DNA from: Rhizocola hellebori
Lineage (GTDB): Bacteria > Actinomycetota > Actinomycetes > Mycobacteriales > Micromonosporaceae
DNA length: 64,000 nt
Assembly (NCBI RefSeq): GCF_016862955.1
Contig: NZ_BONY01000043.1
Coordinates: 1-64,000, forward strand
Direction of reading: 5' to 3'
This document shows, piece by piece, positions 1 through 7,837 of this stretch. The position numbers and the translations under genes are program-made. Position 1 is the first letter of the stretch. The number at the start of each line of letters is the position of its first letter. The notes beneath the pieces were generated by a model that had not been told where the DNA came from, searched no databases, and saw only the letters and a program-made list of their open reading frames with translations.

Positions 1-82
1 GCGGCAGCGCCGCTCGAGAGCCGTGTCTTTCCTCCAGGCAGCGGCGTGGCGCTGCAATTTGGGCGCGGCGTTGGGGTTTGGG

Positions 83-1189
83 CTAGGCGAGGGTTAGGTG
101 GGTGAGGCCGGCTTGGTGGAGGAGGGTTTGGTCGGTGGGGGTTAGGGGCTCGCGGCCGGTGGTTTTGCGCAACAGGGTGGCCCCGCTCCAGCCGGTCGCG
201 TTGCGCACTACGGCCGCGCCGGAGGGGAGCACCAGGCCCTCCACCATGTGGCAGGCCTGCTCGGTCAGCCACGGCGCCACGCCGAGGCCGTCGGCCAGGT
301 CGATGCCGTGCACGGCCAGCTCGAAGACCCGGGTGACCAGAAAATCGGTCAAGGTCAGCACGTCACCCCAGCGGGTGCGCACCAGCCGCTCAGGCGGCTC
401 CTGGGCCAGCCGCGGCAACAGGTCGAGTTGGCTTTGCAGCAGGGAGAGCTGTTGCGGCACCGGGGTTTGAGCCGCGCTCTCCTGCGCCTGGGCGATCCTG
501 CTTGCCGTGGCCGCCGAGGCGAAGCGCTCGTCGGGCCGGAAATAGTGCGCGGCCGGCATTGCGGAGCCCTGCGGCTCGGGCTCGTCGAGCATCGACTCTA
601 GCCGGGAGCAGGCGATCACCGTGTGGGCCAGCTCATCGGCGACCGTCCAAGGTGGACAGCGGGTCGGATTGGCCAAGGCCGTCTCGGGTGTGCCGCGCAG
701 CGCCTCCACCAGCGCGGTGACCTCCGCGGTGAACGCGGCGACGGCCTCGGCGCGCGACCAGATCCGCTCGACGACCCGAAACCGTTCAGTCACCGCGATG
801 GTGTCGTCGTCGACGGTGAACCCGGGATCGCCCAGCGCCTCGCGTACCTGATCGGAGTGCCAGAAGCGCTCATGCCCGGCGCGCCACTGCGCCACCGATT
901 GATAGCCCTCGCCCTCGTCGATGGCATGTTGCAGGTCGATGTCGCCGACCCGGCAGGTGCCGGCCGCGGTGGTCTCGATGACCGCCACCGGCTGCAGCTG
1001 CGAGTCGATCACGACGCTCAGCTCACCGGGCACCGGAAGCTCGTCGCCGCAGAGCTGATAGTCGAGCCACAAACCGGTGGTGGACGTTTTGGCGCCGCTC
1101 AGGATCGCGGCCACCAGCTGATCGCGCAGCGGGCCGGGAAAGGCGAACTCACTTCGGGGCAGATCGTCATAGCGCACGCCGCCCAGCAT
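83..1189 (-). CDS. ASCH domain fused to maleylpyruvate-isomerase-like (DinB fold) protein
   Basis: The N-terminal ~140 residues read as an ASCH domain (KTSTTGLWLDYQ, LPVPGELSVVID, WRAGHERFW), a beta-barrel fold thought to bind RNA or nucleotides. The C-terminal ~215 residues resemble the mycothiol-dependent maleylpyruvate isomerase N-terminal domain: PPWTVADELAHTVIACSRLE, then a DFLVTRVFELAVHGIDLADGLG helix that usually carries metal-binding histidines. I chose the ATG at 1189 because it lies just beyond the stop of the upstream gene; a GTG at 1222 would add 11 residues and overlap that gene. No clear Shine-Dalgarno is visible. The substrate is unknown, and the fusion itself is the notable point. 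Confidence 0.75.
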   Translation of the reverse strand: MLGGVRYDDLPRSEFAFPGPLRDQLVAAILSGAKTSTTGLWLDYQLCGDELPVPGELSVVIDSQLQPVAVIETTAAGTCRVGDIDLQHAIDEGEGYQSVAQWRAGHERFWHSDQVREALGDPGFTVDDDTIAVTERFRVVERIWSRAEAVAAFTAEVTALVEALRGTPETALANPTRCPPWTVADELAHTVIACSRLESMLDEPEPQGSAMPAAHYFRPDERFASAATASRIAQAQESAAQTPVPQQLSLLQSQLDLLPRLAQEPPERLVRTRWGDVLTLTDFLVTRVFELAVHGIDLADGLGVAPWLTEQACHMVEGLVLPSGAAVVRNATGWSGATLLRKTTGREPLTPTDQTLLHQAGLTHLTLA

Positions 1190-1200
1190 AGGTGGCCGGC

Positions 1201-1734
1201 TCAGGCGGGCTCGGCGAAGCACAGCGGAGCGGCCGGGAAACGCAGGGTCAGCTCACGCCGGACCTCCTCGACGGCATCGGTCTCCACCTGTGCGCAGGTG
1301 CCGTCGTAGCGTGCCCAGGCGGACAACCGGTGCCCGGCCGCCTCGCTCGGCAGGTCGTGCACGACCCACCACAGCTCGAGGAAGCTGTGCGGGGCGCAGA
1401 TCACGGTGATCCGCTCGGCGTGCGGGACGGCGTCGACCGCCGCGTCGAACTCGTGGGAAGGCTTGCGCCACAGTGTCACCCGCCCGCTGTCGGAATCGAC
1501 CTGATGGCCCGCATAGGACTCGCCCCACGGGGTGGCCATCCAGCGCAGATTGTCGTCGATCGCCTTGAGCTGGTCGTAGTCGGGTGCGGAGGGGCGTAGC
1601 GGCTGCGGGCTGGACCCGCCCGGCGTGGAGGTCGGCGGGCACACCGCCTGCTCGGTCTGCTCTCGGGCCTGACAACCGGCGATGATCGGCAACAGCAGCA
1701 AAATGAACCCCGCCGCGCCAGCCCTAAACCTCAT
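1201..1734 (-). CDS. Putative lipoprotein of unknown function
   Basis: A 177-residue protein with a short basic N-terminus, a hydrophobic stretch (FILLLLPII) and a lipobox ending IAGC at about residue 20, so export and lipidation at the cell surface are predicted. The mature part is preceded by a Pro/Ser-rich segment (STPGGSSPQPLRPS) and has no domain I recognise; two cysteines in the second half could form a disulfide. It lies directly upstream of the ASCH-fusion gene on the same strand and the two may be cotranscribed. Confidence 0.7.
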   Translation of the reverse strand: MRFRAGAAGFILLLLPIIAGCQAREQTEQAVCPPTSTPGGSSPQPLRPSAPDYDQLKAIDDNLRWMATPWGESYAGHQVDSDSGRVTLWRKPSHEFDAAVDAVPHAERITVICAPHSFLELWWVVHDLPSEAAGHRLSAWARYDGTCAQVETDAVEEVRRELTLRFPAAPLCFAEPA

Positions 1735-1825
1735 CGCCGTTCTCCCCGTGCTGAGCTGTTGTCCTACCTGGACAGTATGCGCTCGGGCAGCGCGGCCTGC
1801 TGCCCCGCCGCCCGAGCTTGCCCCG

Positions 1826-2899
1826 CTAGACGCGGGAGGTGTAGGAGATGAAGAAGTCGGTGTCGGTCTGAACCCCGGCCGGGTTGAAACAGATGACGTT
1901 TCGCACCGTGACGACGGCGCCGCCGATGTTCCACACGTTCTGCAGGTTGCACCAGAAGGCGCCGTTCTTGAAAGCCGTTACCTGCACGTGGGTTTCGCGG
2001 TACCCGACCTTGTGGAACTCGATGTACTTCAGCCCCGGGCCGGAGGGGATCATCGTGTTGACGGAGCCGACCGAGTTGTAGTTGGACGGCCCGCCCGGAA
2101 AGCCCGGGGTCCACAGGTAGGCGAAGTGCTTGGGCGGGTTGAGCGCGCCGTAGATCGAGCGCTCGCGCTGATAGGTCAGATTGAAGTAGCTGTCAGCCGG
2201 AGCGCCGGTGTGGTCGTAGCAGCGCACCAGGATGTCTTGCCCGGCGGCGATCGGGTTCCACGCGTCGACCTTGCAGCGCCGCGGGCTGTTGGGATGCTGA
2301 GCGGTCACCTGGATGTCCCCGTCGAACAGGCCGGTGCTCACCCCGGGCAGGAACACCTTGTAGACCCCGGTGCCGATGCCCCCGTGCGAGACCGTGTTGA
2401 CCCCGAACGGGTTGTAGGACGGCCCTGTCCCGCCAGTGATCTTTCCGTGGACGTAGGCGTAGGCACCCGCGCCGACCGGGATTCCTGAGCTGGTCGAGTA
2501 CATGACGCTGAACTGGGACCAGTCGAGGGTGACAAGGGCGCCGGAGTACTTGTAGCACTGGACTTCCACGACCTGGTCCGCGCCGGAGGTGAAGATGTTG
2601 AACACCTGGCACCAGCGCGCGTCGGGGCCCACCGCCGTGACATGGGCAACGCCGTTGGCGGAGGCGATGCTGGGGAAGACCACCCGGTACCGGCCGACGG
2701 GTCCGGCGCTCACCGTGCTGTTGATCAGGCCGTCGCTCTTGAACTGGCGGGTCGGGTCCATCAACAGCCCGGGTGGGGGCGTCGGGTTGTGCATAAAGGC
2801 GAAGGCCCATTTGTCCGGTACGGCGGCCTGCGCCGGGGTGACGAGCGCTCCCGCGGTCAGCGTCGCTGCGGCGAGAACCACCAGGATTCGGCGGAACAT
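1826..2899 (-). CDS. Secreted protein with three ~105-residue repeats
   Basis: The ATG at 2899 is preceded by a good GGAGGT ribosome site, so I prefer it to a start 33 bases upstream. The product begins with a classical signal peptide (FRRILVVLAAATLTAGALVTPAQA). The mature chain falls into three similar units, beginning near WAFAFMHNP, AYAYVHGKI and FAYLWTPGF. Each contains a YxVxFP/VFLP-like strand, an HVQVTA-type strand, a Trp/Cys position (ARWCQVFN, RRCKVDAWN, FWCNLQNVW), a VxxxCY/CF strand and a closing Y(S/Q/T)-rich strand. This suggests repeated beta-sandwich or propeller-blade modules stabilised by Cys pairs. No enzymatic motif is visible. Confidence 0.7.
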   Translation of the reverse strand: MFRRILVVLAAATLTAGALVTPAQAAVPDKWAFAFMHNPTPPPGLLMDPTRQFKSDGLINSTVSAGPVGRYRVVFPSIASANGVAHVTAVGPDARWCQVFNIFTSGADQVVEVQCYKYSGALVTLDWSQFSVMYSTSSGIPVGAGAYAYVHGKITGGTGPSYNPFGVNTVSHGGIGTGVYKVFLPGVSTGLFDGDIQVTAQHPNSPRRCKVDAWNPIAAGQDILVRCYDHTGAPADSYFNLTYQRERSIYGALNPPKHFAYLWTPGFPGGPSNYNSVGSVNTMIPSGPGLKYIEFHKVGYRETHVQVTAFKNGAFWCNLQNVWNIGGAVVTVRNVICFNPAGVQTDTDFFISYTSRV

Positions 2900-2987
2900 T
2901 TCCACCTCCAGATAGGGGACAGGTGGCGCCAAACTACCGACTCAAATCGCAATACGTAGATGTATCGACGTTGATCTGCCAGGTGCG

Positions 2988-3016
2988 CTGACGGTTTTCC
3001 GACGGATGCCTATGAT
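2988..3016 (+). promoter_or_regulatory. Candidate promoter for a leaderless acetyltransferase gene
   Basis: CTGACG at 2988-2993 and TATGAT at 3011-3016 are separated by 17 bases and match actinobacterial -35/-10 boxes. The downstream ATG at 3024 is 7 bases past the -10, which places the transcription start on or beside the start codon and accounts for the lack of a ribosome site. Confidence 0.45.
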
Positions 3017-3023
3017 CATCGGC

Positions 3024-3587
3024 ATGAGTGAACCCGAAGTGCTGCCCGCCACTGCCCAAGACCGGGAAAGCGTGGTGGCCACTGTGGTGGCCGCCTTCGA
3101 CCGCGACCCGGCCTTCCGCTATTTCTTCGACAGTGACGACTTCACCGCACAGGCGGCCACCTTCGCCGGATACCTGTTCGACAAACGGGTTTCCCGGGGC
3201 ACAGTGTGGATGGTGGGGCAGGCGCAAGCAGTGTCCTTATGGGACGGTCCGGCCAGTGACGGCCCACTGCCCAGCCTGGATCTGCCCGCCGCGGTGCTGG
3301 CCCGCCTGGACGCCTACCGAGATGCGGTGCACGGCGTGATTCCGCAGACGCCGCACTGGTACCTGGGCGTGCTGGCCACCCATCCCGGCCACGCCGGGAA
3401 GCGCCTGGGCCGGGCGGTCATGCGCGCCGGTCTGGACCGGGCGGCCGCCGACGCCCTGCCCGCCTACCTGGAAACCACCAACCCCGGCAACGTGGAGCTT
3501 TACCGCCGCTCGGGCTGGGAGGTGGCCCGAGCCATCGACTCCGGCCCGGTGCCGATCTGGGTGATGAAAAACAAAGCAGTGGCTTAA
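3024..3587 (+). CDS. GNAT-family N-acetyltransferase
   Basis: 187 residues with the GNAT acetyl-CoA binding region in the second half: WYLGVLATHPGHAGKRLGRAVMRAGLDRA carries the beta4 strand and a variant of the Q/RxxGxG/A loop (GKRLGRAV), followed by LETTNPGNVELYRRSGWEV, the usual beta5-alpha4 signature. N-terminal DRESVVATVVAAFDRDPAFRYFF is typical of small-molecule acetyltransferases of actinobacteria. The ATG at 3024 is preferred over 3006 because a promoter-like -10 sits 7 bases before it. The substrate cannot be predicted. Confidence 0.85.
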   Translation: MSEPEVLPATAQDRESVVATVVAAFDRDPAFRYFFDSDDFTAQAATFAGYLFDKRVSRGTVWMVGQAQAVSLWDGPASDGPLPSLDLPAAVLARLDAYRDAVHGVIPQTPHWYLGVLATHPGHAGKRLGRAVMRAGLDRAAADALPAYLETTNPGNVELYRRSGWEVARAIDSGPVPIWVMKNKAVA

Positions 3588-4576
3588 AGCGGCACCGCCA
3601 CGCCTTGCTTCCGCCCGCGCCAATGTTGCCTCGCCTCACGCCCCACCGCACCACCCAGCCTTCGCCACTGTGCCGTGTTTCGACCCCACCACCCGCCGCG
3701 CTGTTCCTTCTGCCCCTGCTCCCGTGCCACCTACATCTCTGCGTTAGGGCGGTGAGGCAGAGATGTAGGTGCCGTGGCCCCTTCGGCCTTCGGCCCTGGC
3801 TGCCTGCCGCGTTGCGTGTGTTTGCGCCGGTCTCCGCCTACTGCTGCCGTGGCACCTACATCTCTGCGTTAGGGCGCTGAGGCAGAGATGTAGGTGCCCT
3901 GGCGCCTTCCCCCCTTTGACCCTCGCTGCCCGCCGCGCTGCTTGTGCCCCGTCTTTGCCTACGGCTGCCGTGGCGCCTGCATGTCTGGTTAGGGCGGTGA
4001 GGCAGAGGTGTAGGTGTCGTCGACCCTTCGGCCTTCGGCCCTGGCTGCCTGCCGCGTTGCGTGTGTTTGCGCCGGTCTCCGCCTACTGCTGCCGTGGCGC
4101 CTGCATGTCTGGGTTAGGGCGCTGAGGCAGACGTGTAGGTGCGGTGGGTCCTTCGGCCGCCTCTGCCCGCCGCGCTGCTTGTGCCGGTCTTTGCCTACTG
4201 CTGCCGTGGCACCTGCATGTCTGCGTTAGGGCGCTGAGGCAGAGATGTAGGTGCCACGGACCCCTCCGCCTTCGACCCGCGCACCTTGTGTTTGCGCCGG
4301 TCTTTGCCTACGGCTGCCGTGGCACCTGCATGTCTGCGTTAGGGCGGTGGGGCAGAGATGTAGGTGCGGTGGGTCCTTCGGCCTTCGGCCGTCCCTGCCT
4401 GCGTGCGCTGCTTGTGGCGGTCTTTGCCTGATGTTGCCAGGGCGGCTGCATGGCTGCGCTAGGGCGGTGGGGCTGAGGTGTGGGTGACGTGGACGCTTTC
4501 GGCGGACCTTGTGGGCGGGTGGGGGTGGGCCGAGGGCTGCTGCGGCGAATGGAGGCTGCGTGCTGGAGTTTGTGGG
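3588..4576. other. Gene-free stretch between the GNAT gene and the TipA-like regulator
   Basis: About 1 kb without a credible gene. Open frames here change phase from one repeat unit to the next because unit lengths (112-125 bases) are not multiples of three, and their translations are Cys/Arg/Pro-rich. The main content is the tandem hairpin array described separately; the sequences flanking the array at both ends show nothing recognisable. Confidence 0.8.
3726..4487. repeat. Tandem array of seven ~120-bp units, each with a long hairpin
   Basis: Seven palindromes lie at about 3728-3771, 3851-3898, 3972-4018, 4096-4142, 4208-4255, 4321-4368 and 4441-4487, spaced 112-125 bases. The best copy (3851-3898) pairs GGCACCTACATCTCTGC with its exact complement across a conserved 14-base loop, GTTAGGGCGSTGAG. 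Copies 3, 4 and 7 have decayed arms but keep the GTTAGGGC-type loop (GCTAGGGC in copy 7). Spacers are also related to each other (CCTTCGGCC, then GTTTGCGCCGGTCT, then CTACTGCTGCCGTGG), so the whole unit was duplicated, not just the hairpin. No protein or cas-like gene is associated. The function is unknown. Confidence 0.9.
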
Positions 4577-4610
4577 TTGACTCTTACGTAGCGGGAGGAT
4601 GCAGCCTGGA
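4577..4610 (+). promoter_or_regulatory. MerR/TipA-type promoter with dyad in a long spacer
   Basis: TTGACT at 4577-4582 is followed by an imperfect dyad (CTCTTACGTAGCGGGAG, 4581-4597) and then GGATGCAGCCTGGAGGGCG. The arrangement and wording resemble the autoregulated tipA promoter of Streptomyces (ACGTGAGGAGGCAGCGTGGA, from memory), where the regulator binds between the -35 and -10 boxes. The likely -10 lies near 4602-4607. Autoregulation by the gene starting at 4632 is inferred. Confidence 0.55.
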
Positions 4611-4631
4611 GGGCGGAAGGGAGTGAGAAGC

Positions 4632-5390
4632 ATGGCTTACCCGATCGGGAAGGTGGCCGAACTTGCCGGAGTTACGGTGCGCACGTTGCACCACTACGAC
4701 GAGATCGGGTTGTTGTCGCCAAGTCAGCGTTCGGCTACCGGCTACCGCCGCTATGACGACGCCGACCTGGAACGGCTGCAGCAGATCCTTTACTACCGGG
4801 AGCTGGAGTTCTCGCTCGAGGAGATTGCCGCGATCATCGACGATCCGCAAGCCGACGCTACCGCGCACCTGCGGCGGCAGCACAAGCTGCTCTCGGAGCG
4901 GATCGCCCGGCTGGCGAAGATGGTCAACGCGATCGAGTTCGCAATGGAGGCAAGCAAAGTGGGCATCAACCTGACGCCTGAGGAGCGCTTCGAAGTGTGG
5001 GGCGGCTTTGACCCCGACGAGCACGCGCAGGAGGCCGAACAGCGCTGGGGCGACACCGACGCCTATCGGGAGTCGATGCGCAAAACCAGCCGGTACACCA
5101 AGCAGGACTGGCTGCGCATCAAGGAACAGAGCGAGGACTGGGGCCGGCGCATCGTGGCGGTCATGGACGCGGGCGCTTCGGCGCAGTCGCCGGAGGCGAT
5201 GGAGCTTGCCGAGGAGCACCGCCAGCACATCAGCCAGTGGTACTACGAGTGCAGCTACGAGATCCAGACCGGCCTCGCCGAGATGTACCTGGCCGATGAG
5301 CGGTTCATGGCCACCTATGAGGCCATCAAGCCCGGTCTGACCGTTTTTCTGCACGACGCGATCCTTGCCAACGCGGTGGCCAGGTCGTAG
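4632..5390 (+). CDS. TipA-like MerR-family regulator with TipAS domain
   Basis: 252 residues. Residues 1-70 are a MerR winged helix (YPIGKVAELAGVTVRTLHHYDEIGLLSPSQRSATGYRRY), then a long coiled dimerisation helix to about 115, then a TipAS-type effector domain (PEERFEVWGGFDPDEHAQEAEQRWG; AEMYLADERFMATYE). In TipA the last domain traps thiopeptide antibiotics and MerR-type DNA distortion activates the promoter. The start at 4632 has a GGGAG site; an upstream ATG at 4599 lies within the promoter dyad region. The ligand of this homologue is unknown, since many TipAS proteins are not thiopeptide sensors. Confidence 0.9.
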   Translation: MAYPIGKVAELAGVTVRTLHHYDEIGLLSPSQRSATGYRRYDDADLERLQQILYYRELEFSLEEIAAIIDDPQADATAHLRRQHKLLSERIARLAKMVNAIEFAMEASKVGINLTPEERFEVWGGFDPDEHAQEAEQRWGDTDAYRESMRKTSRYTKQDWLRIKEQSEDWGRRIVAVMDAGASAQSPEAMELAEEHRQHISQWYYECSYEIQTGLAEMYLADERFMATYEAIKPGLTVFLHDAILANAVARS

Positions 5391-5442
5391 CGCTTTATCT
5401 ATTTATGCACGCTGATCCGGTACCCCAGAGAAAAATGACCTT

Positions 5443-5742
5443 ATGCTCGGAACAATCATCTGGGGAATCGTCGGGGGCGCGATAATCGGCATCCTGGGGC
5501 GGCTTCTGCTGCCCGGGAAGCAGAACATCTCGATGCTCATGACGGTAGTGGCCGGAATCCTCGCGGCCACGCTGGGCGGGATCATCGCTGATTGGCTCGG
5601 CGTGGGCGACACCAAGGGCATCGACTGGTGGCGTCACGCCATCCAGCTGGCGCTGGCCATCTTCTTCGTCTGGCTGGTGGCCAGGTTCATGGGAAGGCGC
5701 GGACCCACGGGCACTACCGGGGCCGTGGCCCGGCCCCGGTAA
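5443..5742 (+). CDS. GlsB/YeaQ/YmgE-family small membrane protein
   Basis: 99 residues with three hydrophobic helices: residues 2-22 (IIWGIVGGAIIGILGRLLLPG), about 30-50 (VVAGILAATLGGIIADWLG) and 70-85. The GxIIGxLGRLLLPGKQ and GGIIADWLG motifs match the transglycosylase-associated protein family, small inner-membrane proteins often induced by stress. The last residues are basic and Arg/Pro-rich. A 57-residue DUF1059 gene converges on it. Confidence 0.85.
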   Translation: MLGTIIWGIVGGAIIGILGRLLLPGKQNISMLMTVVAGILAATLGGIIADWLGVGDTKGIDWWRHAIQLALAIFFVWLVARFMGRRGPTGTTGAVARPR

Positions 5743-5755
5743 TGCCCACAGCGGC

Positions 5756-5929
5756 CTAGCCCTGGCCGCCGATCGGATCGATCGGGTTGGCCAGGGCTAG
5801 CACCTCGTCGCGTGACACCTCTCTGCCGTGGGTGTCCAGCTCGTGAGCCTGCATGATCTCGACGAGGTCCTCGTCGGTGCCTATGGCCTCGAAGCCGCAG
5901 TCACACGTGACGATCTTCAGCGGATCCAT
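5756..5929 (-). CDS. DUF1059 small protein (57 aa)
   Basis: Translation from the ATG at 5929 begins MDPLKIVTCDCGFEAIGTDE and continues to a TAG at 5758-5756. The CDCGFEAIGTDEDLVEIMQAHELDTHG segment is the DUF1059 signature, a tiny predicted metal- or redox-active fold with two cysteines. It starts 3 bases after the stop of the CBS-domain gene, with the GTGA of that stop region just ahead, so the two are almost certainly translationally coupled. The function is unknown; in other actinomycetes such genes occur in stress islands (recalled, not checked). Confidence 0.8.
   Translation of the reverse strand: MDPLKIVTCDCGFEAIGTDEDLVEIMQAHELDTHGREVSRDEVLALANPIDPIGGQG
5757..5799. terminator. Hairpin between convergent genes
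   Basis: TAGCCCTGGCC at 5757-5767 is exactly complementary to GGCCAGGGCTA at 5789-5799, with a 21-base loop containing GATCGGATCGATC. It sits between the GlsB-like gene and the convergent DUF1059 gene, overlapping the DUF1059 3' end. Its position suggests a factor-independent or attenuating terminator, but there is no U-tract and part of it is coding. Confidence 0.35.
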
Positions 5930-5932
5930 AGC

Positions 5933-6400
5933 TCACTTGGTCTTGGACTTGCGCCCGCCGGCCTTCGCCATCGCCGGAGTCGGCGGGGCCTGCGTGATCG
6001 TGCTGACGAAGTGGTGCAGCTTCTCGTCGGACAGGTGCTGAGCCAGGTCCGCCTCGCTGATCATGCCGACCAGCTTGTGGTCCTCCATCACCGGCACGCG
6101 CCGGATGAGGTGCTGCTCCATCAGGCGCAGCACCTCGTCCTCGTCGGCCTTGGAGTCCACCCAGATCGGCTCGCCCTGCGCCAGCTCGCCCGCCGTCAGC
6201 TTGGACGGGTCCTTGCCCGCGGCGACGCACTTGATGACGATGTCGCGGTCGGTCAGGATGCCTTTGAGCTTGTTGTCCGTTCCGCAGATGGGTAATGAGC
6301 CGACCTGCATCTCGCGCATCATCTGCGCCGCGCGGTCCAGCGTCTCGGTGGCCGGGACGCACTCCACGCCCAGGTGCATCATCTGCTTTGCCGTGGTCAT
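5933..6400 (-). CDS. CBS-domain pair protein
   Basis: 155 residues made of two CBS motifs: residues ~5-65 (MMHLGVECVPATETLDRAAQMMREMQVGSLPICGTDNKLKGILTDRDIVIK) and ~75-135 (WVDSKADEDEVLRLMEQHLIRRVPVMEDHKLVGMISEADLAQHL), with a basic tail. Paired CBS motifs form a Bateman module that binds adenosyl ligands such as AMP or ATP. No effector domain is attached, so this is a stand-alone type often found in stress regulons. The ATG at 6400 has a GGGAGAG ribosome site. DUF1059 follows 3 bases later. Confidence 0.9.
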   Translation of the reverse strand: MTTAKQMMHLGVECVPATETLDRAAQMMREMQVGSLPICGTDNKLKGILTDRDIVIKCVAAGKDPSKLTAGELAQGEPIWVDSKADEDEVLRLMEQHLIRRVPVMEDHKLVGMISEADLAQHLSDEKLHHFVSTITQAPPTPAMAKAGGRKSKTK

Positions 6401-6493
6401 CACACTCTCCCTCAACGGTTGGGTCCTGGATCATCATCCGGCGGCAGGTTGCTCCGTCGCAGGGTTTTGGCCGCACTGGCGTCGCCTTGGCGC

Positions 6494-7837
6494 ATGCCGT
6501 TTAATCATCCGGTGAGCCGGGAGACCAGCATCAACCTCAGTGTCATCGCCGTAGCGATCTGGCTGCTGTCCTACGCGATGGTGCTGGCGTATTTCCGCCA
6601 GCGCACGCTCAAGCCCGACCCTGCGACCGAGGATCTGCGTGAGGAGTCCCCGGCCGTGGTCAGCCTTTTGGTCAACAACTTCGAGCCCGGGCTCGACCTC
6701 GTCGAGGCGACGCTGCTCGATCTTGGGGCGCGGGGGTTCCTGGAGTTCCGCCCGAGCGAGTCCGGGCGGCACACCGTCCACATTGGAAAAGAGTTTCCGT
6801 CCGGGCTCAGCGCCTTCGACCAGCAGGTCTTCGACCGGGTCAGCGGCTCGGCCATCGGCGGGGTGGCCCAGCTCGAGCGGACCGTCTTCGACGACCTGTA
6901 CCGCACCGCGCAGCGCGAGGCACGTGAGGCCGGCCTGAGCCAGCTGCGTTTCGACTGGCGCACCCAGAGCTGGCTCATCGTGGGCGCGGTCGCCGCCGCG
7001 GCCACCGTCGGCGGCAGCCTGTTCTGGGCCTCCGGGCTCGTGCTGCACCTGACCGCCGGAGTGCTGGTGCTGCTGGCCCTGCTGGGCCTGATCGCGGCGG
7101 GGCAGCGGGTGCAGCACACCCCGGCCGGGATCACGGCCGCCCAGCACTGGCTGGGCGTAAGGCAGTTCATGCGCGGGCATTCCTCCTTCGTCGAGGACCC
7201 GCCCACGGCAGCCAAGCGCTGGGAGCGCTATCTGGGCTATGGGGCGGCCATGGGGGTCACCCATGGGGCGAGCCTGCTGGCCGGCGATCGCCACCTGATC
7301 TGGGCCCACCACGACGGGCGCTGGCGGCGGGTGCGTGTGGAGTACCCGCGCGGATGGGACCGATACGGCCGCTCAGTGCCCGACCTGCTGCGCCAGGCGG
7401 GGACCAGGCTGGCGGCGGGGGGAGCGCTGCTGCTGTTCTGGCGCTTCGAGTCCACCGTGGCGACCAACCTCGGGCTGGTGGCCGGCGCCTACCTCGTGCT
7501 GCGCGGCCTGTACCTGGTCATCCGTACCCTGATCGATCTGACGCCGCCGCGCACCATCGCCGGCGAGGTGCTGCGCATCGACGCGTGGCGGCCCGGCCGG
7601 TTCTCGGTGCGCCAGGACCTCTACGTCTGGCGGGTGCCGCACGTGGCCTACCTCGTGGTCGACGACGGCGAATCCGACCGGCTCACCGCCTGGGCGCTGC
7701 CCAAGGGCAAGTTCCCCGAGCCCGGAATGCGGGTGCGGATTGCGGTCAGACCGTGGAGCCGTCGCGTGATCCAGCTGGCTCTGGTTGAATCGACGGTATG
7801 GCATTCGTCGTCGTCGGCGGCTCCCTGGCGGGGGTAA
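6494..7837 (+). CDS. DUF2207-like membrane protein
   Basis: About 447 residues. An N-terminal helix (INLSVIAVAIWLLSYAMVLAYF) is followed by a cytosolic segment with the typical PAVVSLLVNNFEPGLDLVEATLLDLGARGFLEF wording of the DUF2207 C-terminal half. A helical pair (~155-195) precedes GITAAQHWLGVRQFMRGHSSFVEDPPTAAKRWERYLGYGAAMG, also characteristic. More hydrophobic segments occur near 285-325. The 3' end overlaps the next gene by 40 bases. The start is uncertain: the ATG at 6494 has no ribosome site and a GTG at 6512 is possible. Confidence 0.7.
   Translation: MPFNHPVSRETSINLSVIAVAIWLLSYAMVLAYFRQRTLKPDPATEDLREESPAVVSLLVNNFEPGLDLVEATLLDLGARGFLEFRPSESGRHTVHIGKEFPSGLSAFDQQVFDRVSGSAIGGVAQLERTVFDDLYRTAQREAREAGLSQLRFDWRTQSWLIVGAVAAAATVGGSLFWASGLVLHLTAGVLVLLALLGLIAAGQRVQHTPAGITAAQHWLGVRQFMRGHSSFVEDPPTAAKRWERYLGYGAAMGVTHGASLLAGDRHLIWAHHDGRWRRVRVEYPRGWDRYGRSVPDLLRQAGTRLAAGGALLLFWRFESTVATNLGLVAGAYLVLRGLYLVIRTLIDLTPPRTIAGEVLRIDAWRPGRFSVRQDLYVWRVPHVAYLVVDDGESDRLTAWALPKGKFPEPGMRVRIAVRPWSRRVIQLALVESTVWHSSSSAAPWRG

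Noticed and set aside
3605-4431. Arg/Cys-rich open frames across the hairpin array
   Set aside because: Frame changes between units, no ribosome sites, and repeat periods are not multiples of three; the DNA pattern explains them fully.
3743-4474. TTAGGG in the hairpin loops as telomere-like sequence
   Set aside because: Only one copy per ~120 bases, inside a stem-loop; not a tandem telomeric repeat and no replicon end is seen.
3728-4487. Integron attC array or CRISPR
   Set aside because: The loop GTTAGGGC resembles but does not match the attC core rule, there are no cassettes or integrase, spacers are related to each other, and no cas genes are nearby.
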